DNA of 64,000 bases. It comes from Streptoalloteichus hindustanus. GTDB taxonomy: Bacteria; Actinomycetota; Actinomycetes; Mycobacteriales; Pseudonocardiaceae. Shown piece by piece: positions 37,401-51,215 of this stretch. The stretch lies in assembly GCF_900129375.1 (NCBI RefSeq), contig NZ_FQVN01000002.1, forward strand, positions 1 through 64,000. Direction: 5' to 3'. Position numbers and translations under genes: made by a program. The stretch's first letter is position 1, and every line of letters starts with the position of its first letter. The notes beneath the pieces were generated by a model, which worked only from the letters and a program-made list of their open reading frames with translations, searched no databases and was not told the DNA's origin.

Positions 37401-40400
37401 TGTCCGAAGTGGACGAACCCACGCTGGTCGCCCCGCCGGACTCGGTGATCGCCGAGGACGGGCGCCCCGCGCCCCGCCCCGAGCAGGTCGCGCTGGACCT
37501 GCCCGCCGACCTCGTCGCCGTCCTGACCGACCAGGCCAGGAAGCACGGCGTCACGATCAACACTGTCGTGCAGGGCGCGTGGGCGCTGTTGCTCGGCCAG
37601 CTCACCGCGCGCGACACGGTGGTGTTCGGCGCGATGGTTTCCGGTCGCCCGCCGGAGATCCCGGGTGTCGAGACGATGATCGGCCAGCTCAGCAACACCC
37701 TGCCGATCCCGGTGCGCATCCGCCCGGACGAGCCGGTCGTCTCGGTCCTCGCCCGGCTCCAGGAGCAGCAGACGCGGCTGATGTCCTACCAGCACACGGC
37801 GTTGACGAGCCTGCACCGGATGCTCGGGCAGACGGAGCTGTTCGACACGCTGCTGGTGTTCGAGAACTACCCGCTCAGCGCGGGGCGCGGGCGTGAGCTG
37901 GCCCCCGGCGTGACGGTCGGCTCCGTCGACGTCACCGACGCCACGCACTACCCGCTGACGCTCGTGGTGATGCCCGGAGAGGGACTGCGGCTCGCCCTGG
38001 GCTACCGCCCGGACCTGTTCCGGCGCGAGGAGGTGGAGCGGATCACCGAAGCGCTGGAACGCATCCTCCACACGATCGCCCACGCGCCGCAGACCCCGGT
38101 CGCGCGGCTGGACCCGTTGTCGGAGTCGGAGCGCCAGCGGGTGTTGGTTGAGTGGAACGACACCGACAGCGGCCTCGCCGTGGCGACGCTGCCCGAGCTG
38201 TGGGAGCAGCGGGTCGCCCGCACACCGGACGCCGTCGCCGTGGTGTTCGAGGACGTTCGAGTCGACGGGAAGTCCACTGAGGACGGTCAGGACGACCGGA
38301 GCCCGGTGGTCGAGCTGACCTACGCGGAGCTGAACGCGGCCGCGAACCAGCTCGCGCGCCACCTCGTCGCCCGGGGCGTCGGCCCGGAGCGGTTCGTGGG
38401 CGTGATGGTCCCGCGCTCGGTGGAGATGGTCCTGACCCTGTTGGCCGTGCAGAAGGCCGGCGGCGTCTACCTGCCGCTGGACCCGGACTACCCGGCCGAC
38501 CGGCTGGAGCACATGCTGTCCGAGACGGACCCGGTGTGCCTGCTCACCACCGGTGCCCTGCAGGAGGGCGCGGCCGGGCGGATCGCGCCGGACGTGCCGC
38601 GCGTCGTGCTCGACGATCTCGACACCCTCGCCGAGCTGGTGGAGCACGCGGAAGCGGACCTGACCGACGCGCAGCGCCGTTCACCGCTGACTGTCCACAA
38701 TGCCTCGTACGTCATCTACACCTCGGGCTCCACCGGACGACCCAAGGGCGTCGTGGTCGCCCACACGGGAATCAGCAAGCTGCTCGCCACCCAGACAGCC
38801 CGGTTCGGGGTGGACGCGAACACCCGCGCCCTGCACTTCGCCTCGCCCAGCTTCGACGCGGCCTTCTGGCAGACGCTCATCCCCCTGCTGTCCGGGGGAA
38901 CGCTCGTGATCTGCCCGGCGGAGCTGCGCGCGCCCGGTGAGCCGCTCGTGGCGTTCCTGCGTCGGCACCAGGTGAACTTCCTCGGGTTGCCGCCCTCGCT
39001 GCTCGCGATGTTCCCGCCGGGCTGCGAGCTGCCGGAGGACGTGACGTTGGTGGCGGGCGCGGAGAAGGTCCCGCCCGAGGTGGTGCGCCGGTGGGCGCGG
39101 GGCCGCCGGTTCTTCAACGCCTACGGCCCGACCGAGGCGACGGTCAACACGACGTTGTGGGAGCACGACGGGACGGCCGACTCCGATGTGGACTCGGTCG
39201 TGCCCATCGGCCGGCCCGACCCCGACACCAGAACCTATGTGCTGGACCGGTTCCTGCGGCCGAGCCCGGTCGGCTCGGTGGGTGAGCTGTACGTCGCCGG
39301 CCCCGGTGTGGCGCGGGGCTACCTGGGGCGTCCCGACCTCACAGCCGAGCGGTTCGTCGCCGACCCCTTCGGGCCGGCGGGCTCGCGGATGTACCGGACC
39401 GGCGACCTGGTCCGCTGGTTGCCGACCGGCGAGCTGGAGTACGTCGGGCGAGCCGACCACCAGGTGAAGGTGCGGGGTTTCCGGATCGAGCTGGGCGAGG
39501 TCGAGGCGGCGTTGGCCACCCACCCCGACGTCCGGCACGTGGTGGTGGTCGTTCGGGAGGACCAGCCCGGCGTCCGCAAGCTCGTCGGCTACGTCGTGCC
39601 CGAGCCGGACCGCCGGGTGGACGGCGCCGAGGTGCGGGCGCGGGCCGCCGAGGGGCTGCCCGACTACATGGTGCCCGCCGCGGTGGTCGTGCTCGACGAG
39701 CTTCCGGTTCTGCCCAACGGAAAAGTGGACCAGAAGGGACTGCCCGCGCCCGACTTCGGCGCGCTCTCCTCCGGTCGTGCCGCGCGGACGCCGGTGGAGA
39801 AGGCGCTGTGCGCGGTGTTCGCGGAGGTCCTCGGGCTGCCCTCGGTCGGCGTGGACGACAGCTTCTTCGACCTGGGCGGGGACAGCATCATCGCCATCCA
39901 GTTGATCGCGCGGGCGCGCCGGGCCGGGTTCGTCGTGTCGGCCCGTGATCTGTTCGAGCGCCGGACCGTGGCCGCGCTGGCTGGGGTTGTCGGCCAGGTC
40001 GGGGACGGCGCGCTCGCGGAGGAGCGCGGCGCGGGTGTCGGCGAGGTGGAGCCGACGCCGGTGTTCCGCCGGTTCTTCGAGACGGGCGCGCCCGCGCGCG
40101 GGTTCTTCCAGTCGATGCTCGTGCGCGTTCCGGCGGGACTGCGGTGGAACGCCCTGGTCTCTGCGGTGCAGGCGGTGCTGGACCACCACGACGTGCTGCG
40201 CATGCGGCTGATCGCGGGGGACGATGGGACTCGGGGTCTGAGTGTGGCTCCGGAAGGCGCGGTGCGCGCGGAGGACCGGGTCCACCGAGTTGACGCGTCC
40301 ACAGTAGACGACGATGCGATGTCGGCCGCGGTGGACGAGCAGGTCGACGCGGTCAGGAGAACACTGGACCCCGAGACCGGGGAGCTGGCGCGGTTCGTGT

Positions 40401-42805
40401 GGTTCGACGCGGGCGAGCGGCCCGGACGGCTTCTCGTGGTACTGCACCACTTCGCCGTGGACGGGGTGTCCTGGCGCATCCTGCTGCCCGACCTGCGGGC
40501 CGCGTACGAGGCGGTCGCCGCCGGCCGGACGCCGGAGCTGGAGCCGGTGGGCACCTCGTTCCGCCGGTGGGCCGCCCTGCTCGCCGAGCAGGCGCACACG
40601 CCGCGCAGGACCGAGGAACTGGCGCTGTGGCGCGGCATTCTCGACGGCCCGGACCGGCTGCTCGGCGATCGGCCGTTCGATCCGGCCCGCGACACCGTCG
40701 GAACCGCGCGGCACCTCACGTTGGCGTTGCCGCCGGAGCGGACCACGCCGCTGCTCACGACCGTTCCGGCCGCGTTCCACGCCGGCGTGCAGGACGTTCT
40801 CCTGACCGCGCTGGCGATGGCGGTCGAGTCGTGGCGCGGTCGGCGTGGCGACGGCGTCCTGGTCGATCTGGAGGGGCACGGCCGCGAAGAGATCGTCAAC
40901 GGGGTCGACCTGTCGCGCACGTTGGGCTGGTTCACCAGCATTCACCCCGTGCGCATCGGTCCCGGTGTGCTGACCGACGAGGAGATGCGCACCGGCGCGG
41001 AGTCCGTCGGCGCGGCGGTGAAACGGGTCAAGGAACAGGTCCGTTCGGCGCCCGACCACGGCATCGGCTACGGCATGCTCCGCTACCTCAACGAGGAGAC
41101 CGGGAACTGCCTGCGCTCGGAGCTCACGCCGCAGATCGGCTTCAACTACCTGGGCCGGTTCGCGATGCCCGCTGGCGGCCCCGGCCACGACACGGACTGG
41201 GAGCCTGTGGGCGACCGCGCGCTCCGGAGCGGCGCGGACCCCGCCTCACCCATGCCGCACAGCCTGAGCGTCAACGCGCTGACCCACGACCGGCCCGAGG
41301 GGCCCGAACTGGCCGTGACGTGGTCGTGGCCCGCTGAGTTGTTCGACGAGGCCGAGGTGCGGCGACTCGCCGAGGCGTGGTTCACCGCTCTGGACGGCCT
41401 CGTCGCGCACGCGGAGCGCCCCGGCTCGGGCGGGCGGACTCCGTCGGACCTTCCGTTGGTGTCGTTGTCGCAGCGGGACGTCGAGCGACTGGAGGCCGAC
41501 TGGCCCGATCTGGCGGACGTGCTGCCGCTCAGCCCGCTCCAGGAGGTCATGGCCCGGCACACCCGGCTGCTCGCCGAGGACAGCACCGACGTCTACACCT
41601 CGCAGGCGGTCTTCACGTTCCGGGGCCCGCTGGACGGGGAGCGGTTGCGCGCCGCCGGGCAGGCCTTGCTCGACCGGCACGCGAACCTGCGCGCCGCCTT
41701 CGCGGCAACGGGCGACGGCGAGGTGGTCCAAGTCGTGCCGGGCTCGGTCACGCTGCCCTGGCGGGAGTTCGATCTGTCCGAAGTGGACAGTGCGACGGAG
41801 GTGGAGCGGACGGCCGCCGAGATCGCCGAACTCGACTTCGCCCTGCGGTTCGACCTCGCCCGCCCGCCGCTGGTGCGGCTCACCTTCCTGCGCCTGGGCG
41901 GTGACCGCAGTCGGCTTGTCTTCACCAGCCACCACATCCTGTCCGACGGCTGGTCCGCTCCGCTGATCATGCGGGACCTGTTCGCCCTCTACGCGGCCGG
42001 CGGCGACCCCGACGCGCTGCCCAGGGTCGTGCCGTTCCGCGACTACCTGTCCTGGCAGGACAGACAGGACACGCCCTCGGCGGACGCGGCGTGGCGGGAG
42101 GCGTTGGCCGGACTGGACGAACCCACGCTGGTCGCCCCCGCGCCCCGCGTGGCCGTGCGCCCCGAGCAGGTGGCCCTGCACCTGCCCACCGACCTGGTCT
42201 CGGCCCTGGGCGAGCGCGCGCGTCAGCACGCGCTCACGCTCAACACCCTCGTGCAGGGCGCGTGGGGACTCCTGGTGGGCGACCGGCTCGGCAGGGACGA
42301 CGTCGTGTTCGGCGCGATGGTTTCCGGCCGACCGCCGGAGATCTCGGGCGTCGAGACGGTGATCGGTCTGCTCAGCAACAGCGTTCCGGTGCGGGTGCGG
42401 TGGCGGCCGGACGAGCCGGTCCACGTGGCGTTGGCCCGGCTCCAGGACCAACAGGCCGGTCTGCTGCCCTACCAGCACACCTCGTTGACCCGCCTGCAAC
42501 GCCTCACCGGGACGCCCGAGCTGTTCGACACGTTGCTGGTGTTCGAGAACTACCCGATGGACGCGGAGCGACTGCGTCGTCCGCTGCCCGGCGTCGAGGT
42601 GGTCGGCACCGAGTTCCGGGGCGCCGCCCACTATCCGCTGACGATGGTGGTGATCCCGGGCGAGGGCCTGCACGTCACCCTCGACTACCGGCCGGACCTG
42701 TTCACCAGGGACGAGGTCGAGCGGATCGCCAGCGCCTACCGGGATCTCCTCGACCGGATGGCGCGGGACCTCGGCACGCCGGTCACCGACCTCCTCGCCC
42801 GCTGA
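34412..42805 (+). CDS. NRPS: A(C-terminal part)-PCP-E-C-A-PCP-E-C
   Basis: 2797 aa. It begins, after a 29-aa low-complexity leader, in the middle of an adenylation domain: [10 protein letters not shown]6 GELYVAG (57-63), A7 YRTGDL (94-99), A8 (112-126) and A10 NGKLDR with Lys205. Motifs A1-A5 are missing. Then PCP (Ser259), epimerase (HH446-447, DGVSW), condensation (HHILLDG at 941), a complete adenylation domain ([11 protein letters not shown] at 1436), PCP (Ser1825), epimerase (HH2012-2013) and a terminal condensation domain (HHILSDG at 2507). Hand alignment of the full A domain gives a pocket D-A-W-G-L-A-A-V-N, which I cannot assign. The two E domains predict D-residues. ATG 34412 has GGGGGAGA upstream. 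The missing A1-A5 are found at the end of the next gene. Confidence 0.93.
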   Translation: MTAQETGPAPAGPHADDRGAGDHGAGEHGVPIGTPLDNATVHVLDGSLRPVPVGVAGELYVAGAGLARGYLGRPGLTAERFVADPFGEPGQRMYRTGDLVRWGADGNLVFVGRADDQVKIRGFRIELGEVESALAGHPAVAQVAVVAREDRPGDRRLVGYVEPAATGATPEPAEVRRWLAERLPDYMVPSAVVVMDRLPVLRNGKLDRRGLPAPVFDATPASSAPRTPIEEVLCAVFAEVLGVPAVGVDDSFFDLGGDSIIAIQLITRARRAGLAVTARDVFERRTVAALAAVAGTLTSDVVGEEPGSGVGDVEPTPVFHWVRERGVPSAGLFQAMTVRAPAGMLLDDLVAAVQAVLDHHDVLRASVTCAADAPWRFHVPQPGSVQAAGLVSRISVRGMSGRELSTVVAEETAAAQRRLDPEAGVMAQVVWFDAGDRPGRVVLALHHFVVDGVSWRVLLPDLRAAYESVVAGATPKLEPVGTSFRSWARLLTEQAALRTSEAETWIGALDGPDPLLTSRPLDPALDTAATAGHLTLTLPAERTAPLLTTVPAAFHAGVNDVLLTALGLAVDGWRRRRGVDTGAGVLLGLEGHGRAEVVDSVDLSRTVGWFTSVHPVRIAPGALSEEDIRSGAPEVGAALKRVKEQLRALPDNGIGYGLLRHLADETGPALAELPTPQIGFNYLGRFATPETEDWGPVPDSEALTAGQAPTAPLPYGLNLNVLGQDRPGGPELVASWTWAGALFSEADVRELAEAWFAALDGLVAHANTPGSGGRTPSDLPLVSLEQREIEQLEADYQKHGGLADVLPLTPLQEGLLFHSLLRDDDNPDVYTVQVVFTLDGPLDGDRLRAAGQALVDRHPNLRACYPQALGGRPVQVVAREATLPWREEDLSGLDESTQDERTRSVAREDFVRRFDLTSPPLLRLTLVRLGPDRHRMVLTNHHILLDGWSMPVLTNELFALYADRGASLPRAVPFRDYLVWRAAQDDRVAEGTWRAALSEVDEPTLVAPPDSVIAEDGRPAPRPEQVALDLPADLVAVLTDQARKHGVTINTVVQGAWALLLGQLTARDTVVFGAMVSGRPPEIPGVETMIGQLSNTLPIPVRIRPDEPVVSVLARLQEQQTRLMSYQHTALTSLHRMLGQTELFDTLLVFENYPLSAGRGRELAPGVTVGSVDVTDATHYPLTLVVMPGEGLRLALGYRPDLFRREEVERITEALERILHTIAHAPQTPVARLDPLSESERQRVLVEWNDTDSGLAVATLPELWEQRVARTPDAVAVVFEDVRVDGKSTEDGQDDRSPVVELTYAELNAAANQLARHLVARGVGPERFVGVMVPRSVEMVLTLLAVQKAGGVYLPLDPDYPADRLEHMLSETDPVCLLTTGALQEGAAGRIAPDVPRVVLDDLDTLAELVEHAEADLTDAQRRSPLTVHNASYVIYTSGSTGRPKGVVVAHTGISKLLATQTARFGVDANTRALHFASPSFDAAFWQTLIPLLSGGTLVICPAELRAPGEPLVAFLRRHQVNFLGLPPSLLAMFPPGCELPEDVTLVAGAEKVPPEVVRRWARGRRFFNAYGPTEATVNTTLWEHDGTADSDVDSVVPIGRPDPDTRTYVLDRFLRPSPVGSVGELYVAGPGVARGYLGRPDLTAERFVADPFGPAGSRMYRTGDLVRWLPTGELEYVGRADHQVKVRGFRIELGEVEAALATHPDVRHVVVVVREDQPGVRKLVGYVVPEPDRRVDGAEVRARAAEGLPDYMVPAAVVVLDELPVLPNGKVDQKGLPAPDFGALSSGRAARTPVEKALCAVFAEVLGLPSVGVDDSFFDLGGDSIIAIQLIARARRAGFVVSARDLFERRTVAALAGVVGQVGDGALAEERGAGVGEVEPTPVFRRFFETGAPARGFFQSMLVRVPAGLRWNALVSAVQAVLDHHDVLRMRLIAGDDGTRGLSVAPEGAVRAEDRVHRVDASTVDDDAMSAAVDEQVDAVRRTLDPETGELARFVWFDAGERPGRLLVVLHHFAVDGVSWRILLPDLRAAYEAVAAGRTPELEPVGTSFRRWAALLAEQAHTPRRTEELALWRGILDGPDRLLGDRPFDPARDTVGTARHLTLALPPERTTPLLTTVPAAFHAGVQDVLLTALAMAVESWRGRRGDGVLVDLEGHGREEIVNGVDLSRTLGWFTSIHPVRIGPGVLTDEEMRTGAESVGAAVKRVKEQVRSAPDHGIGYGMLRYLNEETGNCLRSELTPQIGFNYLGRFAMPAGGPGHDTDWEPVGDRALRSGADPASPMPHSLSVNALTHDRPEGPELAVTWSWPAELFDEAEVRRLAEAWFTALDGLVAHAERPGSGGRTPSDLPLVSLSQRDVERLEADWPDLADVLPLSPLQEVMARHTRLLAEDSTDVYTSQAVFTFRGPLDGERLRAAGQALLDRHANLRAAFAATGDGEVVQVVPGSVTLPWREFDLSEVDSATEVERTAAEIAELDFALRFDLARPPLVRLTFLRLGGDRSRLVFTSHHILSDGWSAPLIMRDLFALYAAGGDPDALPRVVPFRDYLSWQDRQDTPSADAAWREALAGLDEPTLVAPAPRVAVRPEQVALHLPTDLVSALGERARQHALTLNTLVQGAWGLLVGDRLGRDDVVFGAMVSGRPPEISGVETVIGLLSNSVPVRVRWRPDEPVHVALARLQDQQAGLLPYQHTSLTRLQRLTGTPELFDTLLVFENYPMDAERLRRPLPGVEVVGTEFRGAAHYPLTMVVIPGEGLHVTLDYRPDLFTRDEVERIASAYRDLLDRMARDLGTPVTDLLAR

Positions 42806-42839
42806 GCGCCACCCTGCTCCCGAGATCGGAAACTGTGCG

Positions 42840-45227
<2,388 letters not shown>

Positions 45228-45298
45228 GGATAGGCTCACCTAAGGTTGATGTTGGGGACCCGCCACCAGCACGGCGCCGAGTTTGCGGAGAACGACCG

Positions 45299-46300
45299 AT
45301 GACCACCAGACCTGACCGGGCAGGGGACGCCGCCGGCGTCTCCCGCCGCCGTTTCCTCGCCGGGGCGGCCGGGGCCCTCGCCCTGGTGGGCCTGACCGCC
45401 TGCGGCTCCGGCGGTTCCGGTGGCGCCTCGGCCAGCCCCACCGCCGTCGGCGGCGGGAAGCGGACGATCACCACGGCGCTCGGCCCGGTGGAGATCCCGG
45501 CCAACCCGCAGCGCGTGGTCTGCGTCGACCACTACACGCCCGGCGCGCTGCTCGACGTGGGCGTGACGCCGGTCGGCGTCGCCGACTTCGACACCAACGC
45601 CCTGCTCGCCGACTACGTGCCCCGCCTCCAGGGGCTGCCCAAGGTCGGCAAGTCCAACGAGGCCAAGCCGGAGAAGGTGGCCGAGCTGCGGCCGGACCTC
45701 GTCCTCGGCACGCACCTCGCGCACGCGCCCGACCCCAACGCCGAGAGCTACAAGGCGTTCGCGCCGACCGCGTTGTTCGCCGCCAAGACCGCCGGCGACT
45801 GGAAGGACCGCGCGCTCCAGGCCGCCGACGCGGTCGGCCGGCGCGCCGAGGGCGAGAAGGTCAGGCAGCGCTACGAGGAACGCGCCGCCGGCATCAAGAA
45901 GAAGTACGCCGACGCCCTGGCCAGGACGAAGTGGAGCATGGTCCAGGGTGGACGCTCCGGCGAGTGGGCGCTGGTGCTGCCCGGCTCCTGGGGCGGCGTC
46001 GTGCTGGTGGACGCCGGTGTGCAGTTCGGCGCGTCCTCGGCCGGACAGCAGGGCACGACCAAGAACTTCTCCGTGGAGCAGATGGACGCGCTCGCCGACT
46101 CCGACGTGATCCTGGTGCGCGGCAACAGCGACGGCAGCATCGCCGCGCAGGTGAAGCCGGTGTTGGAGCAGCCCGTGTGGCAGGGACTGCGGGCGGTGAA
46201 GAACAACAGGGTCTTCCCGCTGCCGTACTTCAACACCCTGCACTACGGGCAGGCCGAGGCGATGCTCAACAAGATCGAAGACATTCTCAAGCAGCTCTGA
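45299..46300 (+). CDS. Ferric-siderophore ABC transporter substrate-binding lipoprotein
   Basis: 333 aa. Tat-type lipoprotein signal: SRRRFLAG, hydrophobic core, lipobox GLTAC with Cys35. The FepB/FhuD-like fold shows in GPVEIPANPQRVVCVDHYTPGALLDVGV in part, KVAELRPDLVLGTH, MDALADSDVILVRG and the C-terminal QAEAMLNKIEDIL. It would capture ferric siderophore outside the membrane for import. No permease or ATPase gene is adjacent, so those must lie elsewhere. ATG 45299 with GGAG 9 nt upstream; first gene after iron box 2. Confidence 0.93.
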   Translation: MTTRPDRAGDAAGVSRRRFLAGAAGALALVGLTACGSGGSGGASASPTAVGGGKRTITTALGPVEIPANPQRVVCVDHYTPGALLDVGVTPVGVADFDTNALLADYVPRLQGLPKVGKSNEAKPEKVAELRPDLVLGTHLAHAPDPNAESYKAFAPTALFAAKTAGDWKDRALQAADAVGRRAEGEKVRQRYEERAAGIKKKYADALARTKWSMVQGGRSGEWALVLPGSWGGVVLVDAGVQFGASSAGQQGTTKNFSVEQMDALADSDVILVRGNSDGSIAAQVKPVLEQPVWQGLRAVKNNRVFPLPYFNTLHYGQAEAMLNKIEDILKQL

Positions 46301-46315
46301 GAAGGGAATGGTCCG

Positions 46316-47182
46316 ATGACCGCCCCCAACACCGTCCGTGAGCGCGGTGCCCGTCGCCTCGGCAAGCCGATGCGCGTGGTGCGCACGACCGAGGTGACGC
46401 CGTTGATGCGCCGGATCACCGTGACCCCGGTGGGCGAGGACACGCTTCCCGGCGCCGACCACGAGCACCTCGGCCCCAACATGAAGGTGTTCATCCCTCG
46501 GCCCGGCCAGGCCGAGCCGGTCATGCCGCACCGCGAGGACGGCCGGCTGGTGTGGCCGCCGGAGGACGTCCGGGCCACGGTGCGCACCTACACCACCCGC
46601 CGCTACGACCGCGAAGCGTCCGAAATGGACATCGACTTCGTGCTGCACGGCGACGCGGGCGTGGCCTCGTCCTGGGCGGCCAACGCGAAGCCGGGCGACA
46701 TCCTCGGCGTCGGCGCGCCGGGCGGGCTGACCGTGCGCGAAGCCGACTGGTACCTCCTCACCGGCGACCAGACCGCGTTGCCGGCGATCAGCGTGATCCT
46801 GGAGAAGCTGCCGGCCACGGCGCGGGGCTACGCGTTCGTCGAGATCCCGGACGCGCGCGAGGAGCAGGAGCTGGTCCGCCCGGCCGGTGTGGAACTGGTC
46901 TGGCTGCACCGCGACGGCGCGCCAGCCGGCACCGGGACCCTGCTGGCCGACGCGGCGCGCTCGGTCGAGATGCCCACCGACGAGTCGGTGTTCGCCTGGG
47001 CGGGCGCGGAGTCGGCCGCCGTGCTCGACCTGCGTCGGCACTGGCAGCACGAGCGCGGCCTGGACCGGCGGCGCAAGCTGGCCATCGGCTACTGGAAGCG
47101 CGGCATCTCCGAGACCGAGTACAGCCACAGGCACGACCACGACCGGGCCGACGAGGACCGGTACGAGAACCAGCCGCACTGA
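46316..47182 (+). CDS. Siderophore-interacting protein (FAD-binding ferric-siderophore reductase)
   Basis: 288 aa. The SIP family pattern is VVRTTEVTPLMRRITVT, ATVRTYTTRRY (FAD-binding RxYT), DFVLHGDAGVASSWAANAKPGDILGVGAPGG in part, WYLLTGDQTALPAISVILEKLP, FAWAGAESAAVLDLRR and the end KLAIGYWKRGISETEY. It reduces Fe(III) in the imported siderophore to release iron in the cytoplasm. ATG 46316 with AAGGGA RBS, 15 nt after the binding-protein stop. Confidence 0.95.
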   Translation: MTAPNTVRERGARRLGKPMRVVRTTEVTPLMRRITVTPVGEDTLPGADHEHLGPNMKVFIPRPGQAEPVMPHREDGRLVWPPEDVRATVRTYTTRRYDREASEMDIDFVLHGDAGVASSWAANAKPGDILGVGAPGGLTVREADWYLLTGDQTALPAISVILEKLPATARGYAFVEIPDAREEQELVRPAGVELVWLHRDGAPAGTGTLLADAARSVEMPTDESVFAWAGAESAAVLDLRRHWQHERGLDRRRKLAIGYWKRGISETEYSHRHDHDRADEDRYENQPH

Positions 47183-47284
47183 GGCGGGACGGTCGGGCGC
47201 CTCCGTCGTCGGCGCCCGACCGCCGGCCCTCCCCAGTCACCGCGGCGTCCGCGCCGGGGCCAGCGAGATCGGACGGGAAAAGCG

Positions 47285-48568
47285 ATGCGCCTCGGCCAGA
47301 TGGTCATCGACGTCAGTCCACTGAGGACCAGCCGGGACTTCCGGTTCGTCTTCGCCGCGCGCGTGGTGTCCCTGCTGGGCATCGGCTTCACCACCGTCGC
47401 GCTGCCCGTCCAGGTCTACGACCTGACCGGGTCGTCCCTCCAGGTCGCCCTGGTCAACCTCGTGCTCGGCGCGGCGATGCTGGTCGGCACCCTGGTCGGC
47501 GGCGTGCTCTCCGACCGGTTCGACCGCCGGTCGCTGATCCTGCTCGGCCGGGGCGTCGCCGCGGTCGGCTTCGCCGCGCTGACCGCCAACGCGCTGCTGC
47601 CCAGCCCGCAGCTCTGGTTCGTCGCCGTGTGCGCGGTGGTGAACGGCCTGGCGAACGGGGTCAGCGGCACCGCGTTGATGGCGGCCACTCCCGCCCTGGT
47701 CGGCAGGGACCAGCTCGCCGCGTCGGCGGCGCTGGTCGCCGCCACCACGCAGCTCGGCGCGGTGGTGGGGCCGGCGGTCGGCGGCCTGGTGATCGCCGGG
47801 CCGGGCGTGGCGGCGAACTACGGCGTCACGGCCGTGGGCACGCTCCTGACCACCGTCCTGATCCTCTTCCTCCGGCCGTTGCCGCCCACCAGCTCGTCCG
47901 GCCGGCGGGGGAGCGGCTCGGTCGCCGAGGGCTGGCGGTTCGTCCGGCGCAACCCGGTGATCGGCGGCCTGTTGCTCGTCGACGTGTGCGCCGTCGTGTT
48001 CGCCATGCCGTACGCGCTGTTCCCCGCGCTGGCGACCGAGCACTTCCACGCCGGCCCCGCCGCGGTGGGCCTGCTCTACGCGGCGCCGGCGGTCGGCGCG
48101 GTGCTGGGCGCGGTCACCAGCGGGTGGACCGGGCGGATCGCCGGCTCGGGCCGGGCGCTCGTGGTCGCCGTCCTGGGCTGGGGCCTGGCCATCACCGGGT
48201 TCGGGCTGAGCCCGACGCTGCCGGTCGCGCTCGCGCTGCTCGCCGTGGCCGGGTTCGCCAACATCGTGTCCGAGATCCTGCGCAGGGCGCTGCTCCAGCA
48301 CCACACCCCCGGCCGGCTCCAGGGCCGGGTCAGCAGCGTGTGGCTGGCCCAGACCACCGTGGGGCCGTCGCTGGGCAACGTCGAGGCCGGTCTGCTCGCC
48401 CGGTTCGTCGCCCCGCCCACGGCGGTCGTCCTGGGCGGGCTGGTCTGCGTGGCGGGCGTGGTCCTGGTGTCCGCGCTGTTCCCGGGGCTGCGCCGAGCCA
48501 GCCTGCGCGGCCCCTCGGCCGACGAGGCCGAGCACGACGCGCAGCCGTCCGCCGCCGCGGCGGCCTGA
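47285..48568 (+). CDS. MFS exporter, EntS-like, probable siderophore efflux
   Basis: 427 aa with about 12 transmembrane helices. FVFAARVVSLLGIGFTTVALPVQVYDLTGSSLQVALVN in part, GGVLSDRFDRRSLILLGRG (MFS loop 2-3 motif), GGLVIAGPGVAANY, LLYAAPAVGAVLGAVTSGW and LEAGLLARF-like NVEAGLLARFVAPP match the EntS/enterobactin-exporter branch. Its position after the SIP gene in the iron-regulated block supports siderophore export. ATG 47285, 102 nt after SIP. Confidence 0.9.
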   Translation: MRLGQMVIDVSPLRTSRDFRFVFAARVVSLLGIGFTTVALPVQVYDLTGSSLQVALVNLVLGAAMLVGTLVGGVLSDRFDRRSLILLGRGVAAVGFAALTANALLPSPQLWFVAVCAVVNGLANGVSGTALMAATPALVGRDQLAASAALVAATTQLGAVVGPAVGGLVIAGPGVAANYGVTAVGTLLTTVLILFLRPLPPTSSSGRRGSGSVAEGWRFVRRNPVIGGLLLVDVCAVVFAMPYALFPALATEHFHAGPAAVGLLYAAPAVGAVLGAVTSGWTGRIAGSGRALVVAVLGWGLAITGFGLSPTLPVALALLAVAGFANIVSEILRRALLQHHTPGRLQGRVSSVWLAQTTVGPSLGNVEAGLLARFVAPPTAVVLGGLVCVAGVVLVSALFPGLRRASLRGPSADEAEHDAQPSAAAAA

Positions 48569-48708
48569 CGCTCTCCCGGCCCCCGTACCGCGCCTGGCCC
48601 GTGTCCACCTGACCGCGGGTACGGCGTCCGGGTGACGGCCGGTATCTGCGACGGCTTTCTGTCACTCCTCACCGTCGCCATGGTCGGTGCACCCAATGTT
48701 CGGAAGGG

Positions 48709-49485
48709 GTGGCGGGCGTGAAGAGGACATCCGCGCGGGGCTCCACCCGCTGCGCCCGAGCCCTGTGCGGGGAGCTCCGCGCCGGCGTGGTGGTCTTCGG
48801 GGCCGGTTCGGTCGTGGCCGGCCTGACCTCGGACGCCGACCTGTTCGCGGCTGCCAGGTCGGCACAGGGCGTCGGGGCCGTGCTCGCCGTGTCCGCGCTG
48901 GTCCAGGCGGTGCGCACCGACCCGGTGCGTCAGGCCCGGGTGACCACAGCGTGGGGGCGGATGTCCCAGCCGGGCAACTCGTCCGCGAACCCCCTGCCCG
49001 GCGCCGTCGTGCCCGTCGCCTCCTGGCAGTGGGCCTTCCTGCTCCCCGCCGTGGCCGCCGGGGTGGCCTGGGCGGTGGCTCCGCGACTGCTCGACCCCGC
49101 GCCGAGGAGGTGCCGCGGGCAGTGCGCGCCCGGACGGGCGCTGGTGCTCGTCCTGGTTCCCCTCGTCGACCGGAGTGGGGTTCGCCTGTTGCTGGCCGTC
49201 GCGCTCACCGCGACCACGACAGCGCGCCCGCCGGGCCGTCGTTCGCCGGCGGGCGCTGTTCTTCCCTGGTCGGGTGGTCCGATCGTGGTCGCCGCCATCC
49301 TCCCGTGGCCGCCCCCGGTGTCGGCCTCCCGGGCGTTGACCGGCCGCCGGCCCTCCGGCCTCGGGTTTCCGCACGCCGTCCCGCCCGCCCACCGTGGTGA
49401 CGCAGCGCGACGGCTCGTCTCGACGGGGGAGCGCCGCGCGCTCGTCCCGTCGTGGGTCACGGTTCCGTCCCTGCCGGGAGCGTGA
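48709..49485 (+). pseudogene. Vestige of a DHA2-type MFS transporter
   Basis: The frame FGAGSVVAGLTSDADLFAAARSAQGVGAVL followed by a degenerate version of the loop GLLLGG-like region (here MSQPGNSSANPLPGAVVPVASWQWAFLLPA) resembles helices 3-6 of EmrB/QacA-family transporters. The N-terminal helices are absent, conserved glycines are lost and the C-terminal half is unrecognisable. I read it as a decayed transporter gene. Confidence 0.5.
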
Positions 49486-49635
49486 CCGCGTGACTGGGGG
49501 TGATCGGGGAGGCGGTGTCCGCGCCGCCTCCCCGGTCCGCCAGCTCCACCGGATCGGGTGGCATCTCGGAGCCGGGCCCGGCGTTCCTGTTGTCAGGGAC
49601 GTGTTTGGCGGCCCGGAGCGCGCTGGGGAGAGGAC

Positions 49636-51117
49636 ATGGTCGACGAGCACGGGTGGGTCCAGGTCACGCGGCCGGAGCGGGACGCGCGCGACGCCGTGGC
49701 GGACCCGGACGACCACCAACGCGTCGTGCGCGTGGCCGAGGCCGTGCGCGCGCTGGCCGAGGGGGGCCAGCTCGACGCGGCGATCCGGCTCGGCGAGGAC
49801 GTGCTGCGGCAACCGGTGCCCGAGGCGCTGGCCGCCGAGTTGCGGTGCACCATCGCCGGGCTGCTGCTGGCCGCGGGTCGGGCCGGGGAGGCCGTCGCCG
49901 TCGCCGGCAGGGTGCTGGCCTGGCGCGGCGTGCCGGCCCCGCTGTACCGGCTCGCCGCGGCGAACCGGATCTTCGGGTTGTTCCTGTGCGACGAGCCCAG
50001 GGCCAGGGAGCTGGCCGAGTCGATGGTGGCCGGGTCGGACGTGGTCGAGCCGGGGCGGGAGCCGGCCAGGGGGCCGGGGTCGGGGTGGGCCGCCGGCGCC
50101 GTCGACACGGTGACGGCGGCGGCGGTGGTCTCGGTCCTGTCCTGGCAACGGGGCGAGCTGGCCGAGGGGCTGCGCTGGGGCACGCGGGCGGTGCGCGCGG
50201 CCTCCCGGGTGACGACACCCGGCTGGCGGGGCTTCCCCATGCTGGCCCTGTCCGCCGAGCTCTCCGACCTGCACGAGTTCGAGCAGGCCGAGGCGCTGGT
50301 GCGGGTCGCGGAGAACACCACCGACCCGATGGGCGTCACCGGGCACACCGCGGGCCCGGCCATCGTGCGCGCCCGGCTGCTCGCGCAGACCAACCGGCTG
50401 GACGAGGCGTACCGGGTCGCCGAGGCCGGCGCCCGGGTCGCGACCGAGCACGGGGCGGGGCTGCTGGTGCCGCTGGCGCACGCCGTGCTGGCCTCGACCA
50501 CGTTGCGGATCGGCGAGGTCGACGAGGCGGCCGCGCACGTGGAGCGGTACCGGACGGCGCTGGCCGCCGGCGGCGCCGTCCTGCCGTCGCCGCAGTACGA
50601 CTGGGTGGAGTTGCTGGTGACCGCGCAGCGGGAGGGGCCGCGACGCGCGCGGGAGCTGCTGACCACCCGGTTCACCGACCTGCCCACCCGCCGGGCGTTG
50701 TTCGTGGAGGAGCCCGGCGCGGCGGCGTGGCTGGTGCGCCTGGCGATGTCGGTGGGCGACCCGGTGCTGGGCGAGTCGGCCGCGGCCACCGCCGACCGCC
50801 TCGCCGAGGACAACCCGGGGTTCGCCACGGTGGCGGCCGGCGCCCGGCAGGCCCGCGCCCTGCTGCGCGGCGCCAGCCGGCTCGGCGCGGGTCCGCCGCC
50901 CTCCGGAGCGCGGGGGACGGCCACGACGGGGTGGGACGGCCTGAACGACACCGAACGGCGGATCGCCTCCCTGGTCGGCCAGGGGCTGACGAACCGGCAG
51001 GTCGCCGCCCGGGTGTTCCTCTCACCCCACACCGTGAACTACCACCTGCGGCAGATCTTCAGAAAACTCGAGGTGCGGTCCCGCGTGGAGCTGGCCCGGT
51101 TCGCGCACGAGCACTGA
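49636..51117 (+). CDS. LuxR-type transcriptional regulator
   Basis: 493 aa. Residues 1-410 are TPR-like helical repeats (AVRALAEGGQLDAAIRLGEDVL, AEALVRVAENTT, LLVPLAHAVLASTTLRIGEV). The C-terminal LuxR HTH is LNDTERRIASLVGQGLTNRQVAARVFLSPHTVNYHLRQIFRKL in part. The ATPase half of LAL regulators is absent. ATG 49636 has GGAGAGG immediately upstream. It lies beside the siderophore locus, but a regulatory link is only positional. Confidence 0.85.
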   Translation: MVDEHGWVQVTRPERDARDAVADPDDHQRVVRVAEAVRALAEGGQLDAAIRLGEDVLRQPVPEALAAELRCTIAGLLLAAGRAGEAVAVAGRVLAWRGVPAPLYRLAAANRIFGLFLCDEPRARELAESMVAGSDVVEPGREPARGPGSGWAAGAVDTVTAAAVVSVLSWQRGELAEGLRWGTRAVRAASRVTTPGWRGFPMLALSAELSDLHEFEQAEALVRVAENTTDPMGVTGHTAGPAIVRARLLAQTNRLDEAYRVAEAGARVATEHGAGLLVPLAHAVLASTTLRIGEVDEAAAHVERYRTALAAGGAVLPSPQYDWVELLVTAQREGPRRARELLTTRFTDLPTRRALFVEEPGAAAWLVRLAMSVGDPVLGESAAATADRLAEDNPGFATVAAGARQARALLRGASRLGAGPPPSGARGTATTGWDGLNDTERRIASLVGQGLTNRQVAARVFLSPHTVNYHLRQIFRKLEVRSRVELARFAHEH

Positions 51118-51215
51118 GGCGCTGAGCTCCAGAGCTCCAGAGCACTGAGCGCCGCACGCCGGTGCGACGCGGGAGGGGACACCGTTCCGCACGGGCTTCG
51201 GGGTGGAGACGCGGT
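51118..51215. other. Spacer between the LuxR gene and the repeat array
   Basis: No feature apart from a GAGCTCCA direct repeat just after the LuxR stop. Confidence 0.3.

Noticed and set aside
48076-50538. 820-codon minus-strand frame spanning the MFS end, the vestige and the LuxR gene
   Set aside because: Composition is skewed to Arg/Gly/His and it crosses three separate plus-strand features, so not a gene.
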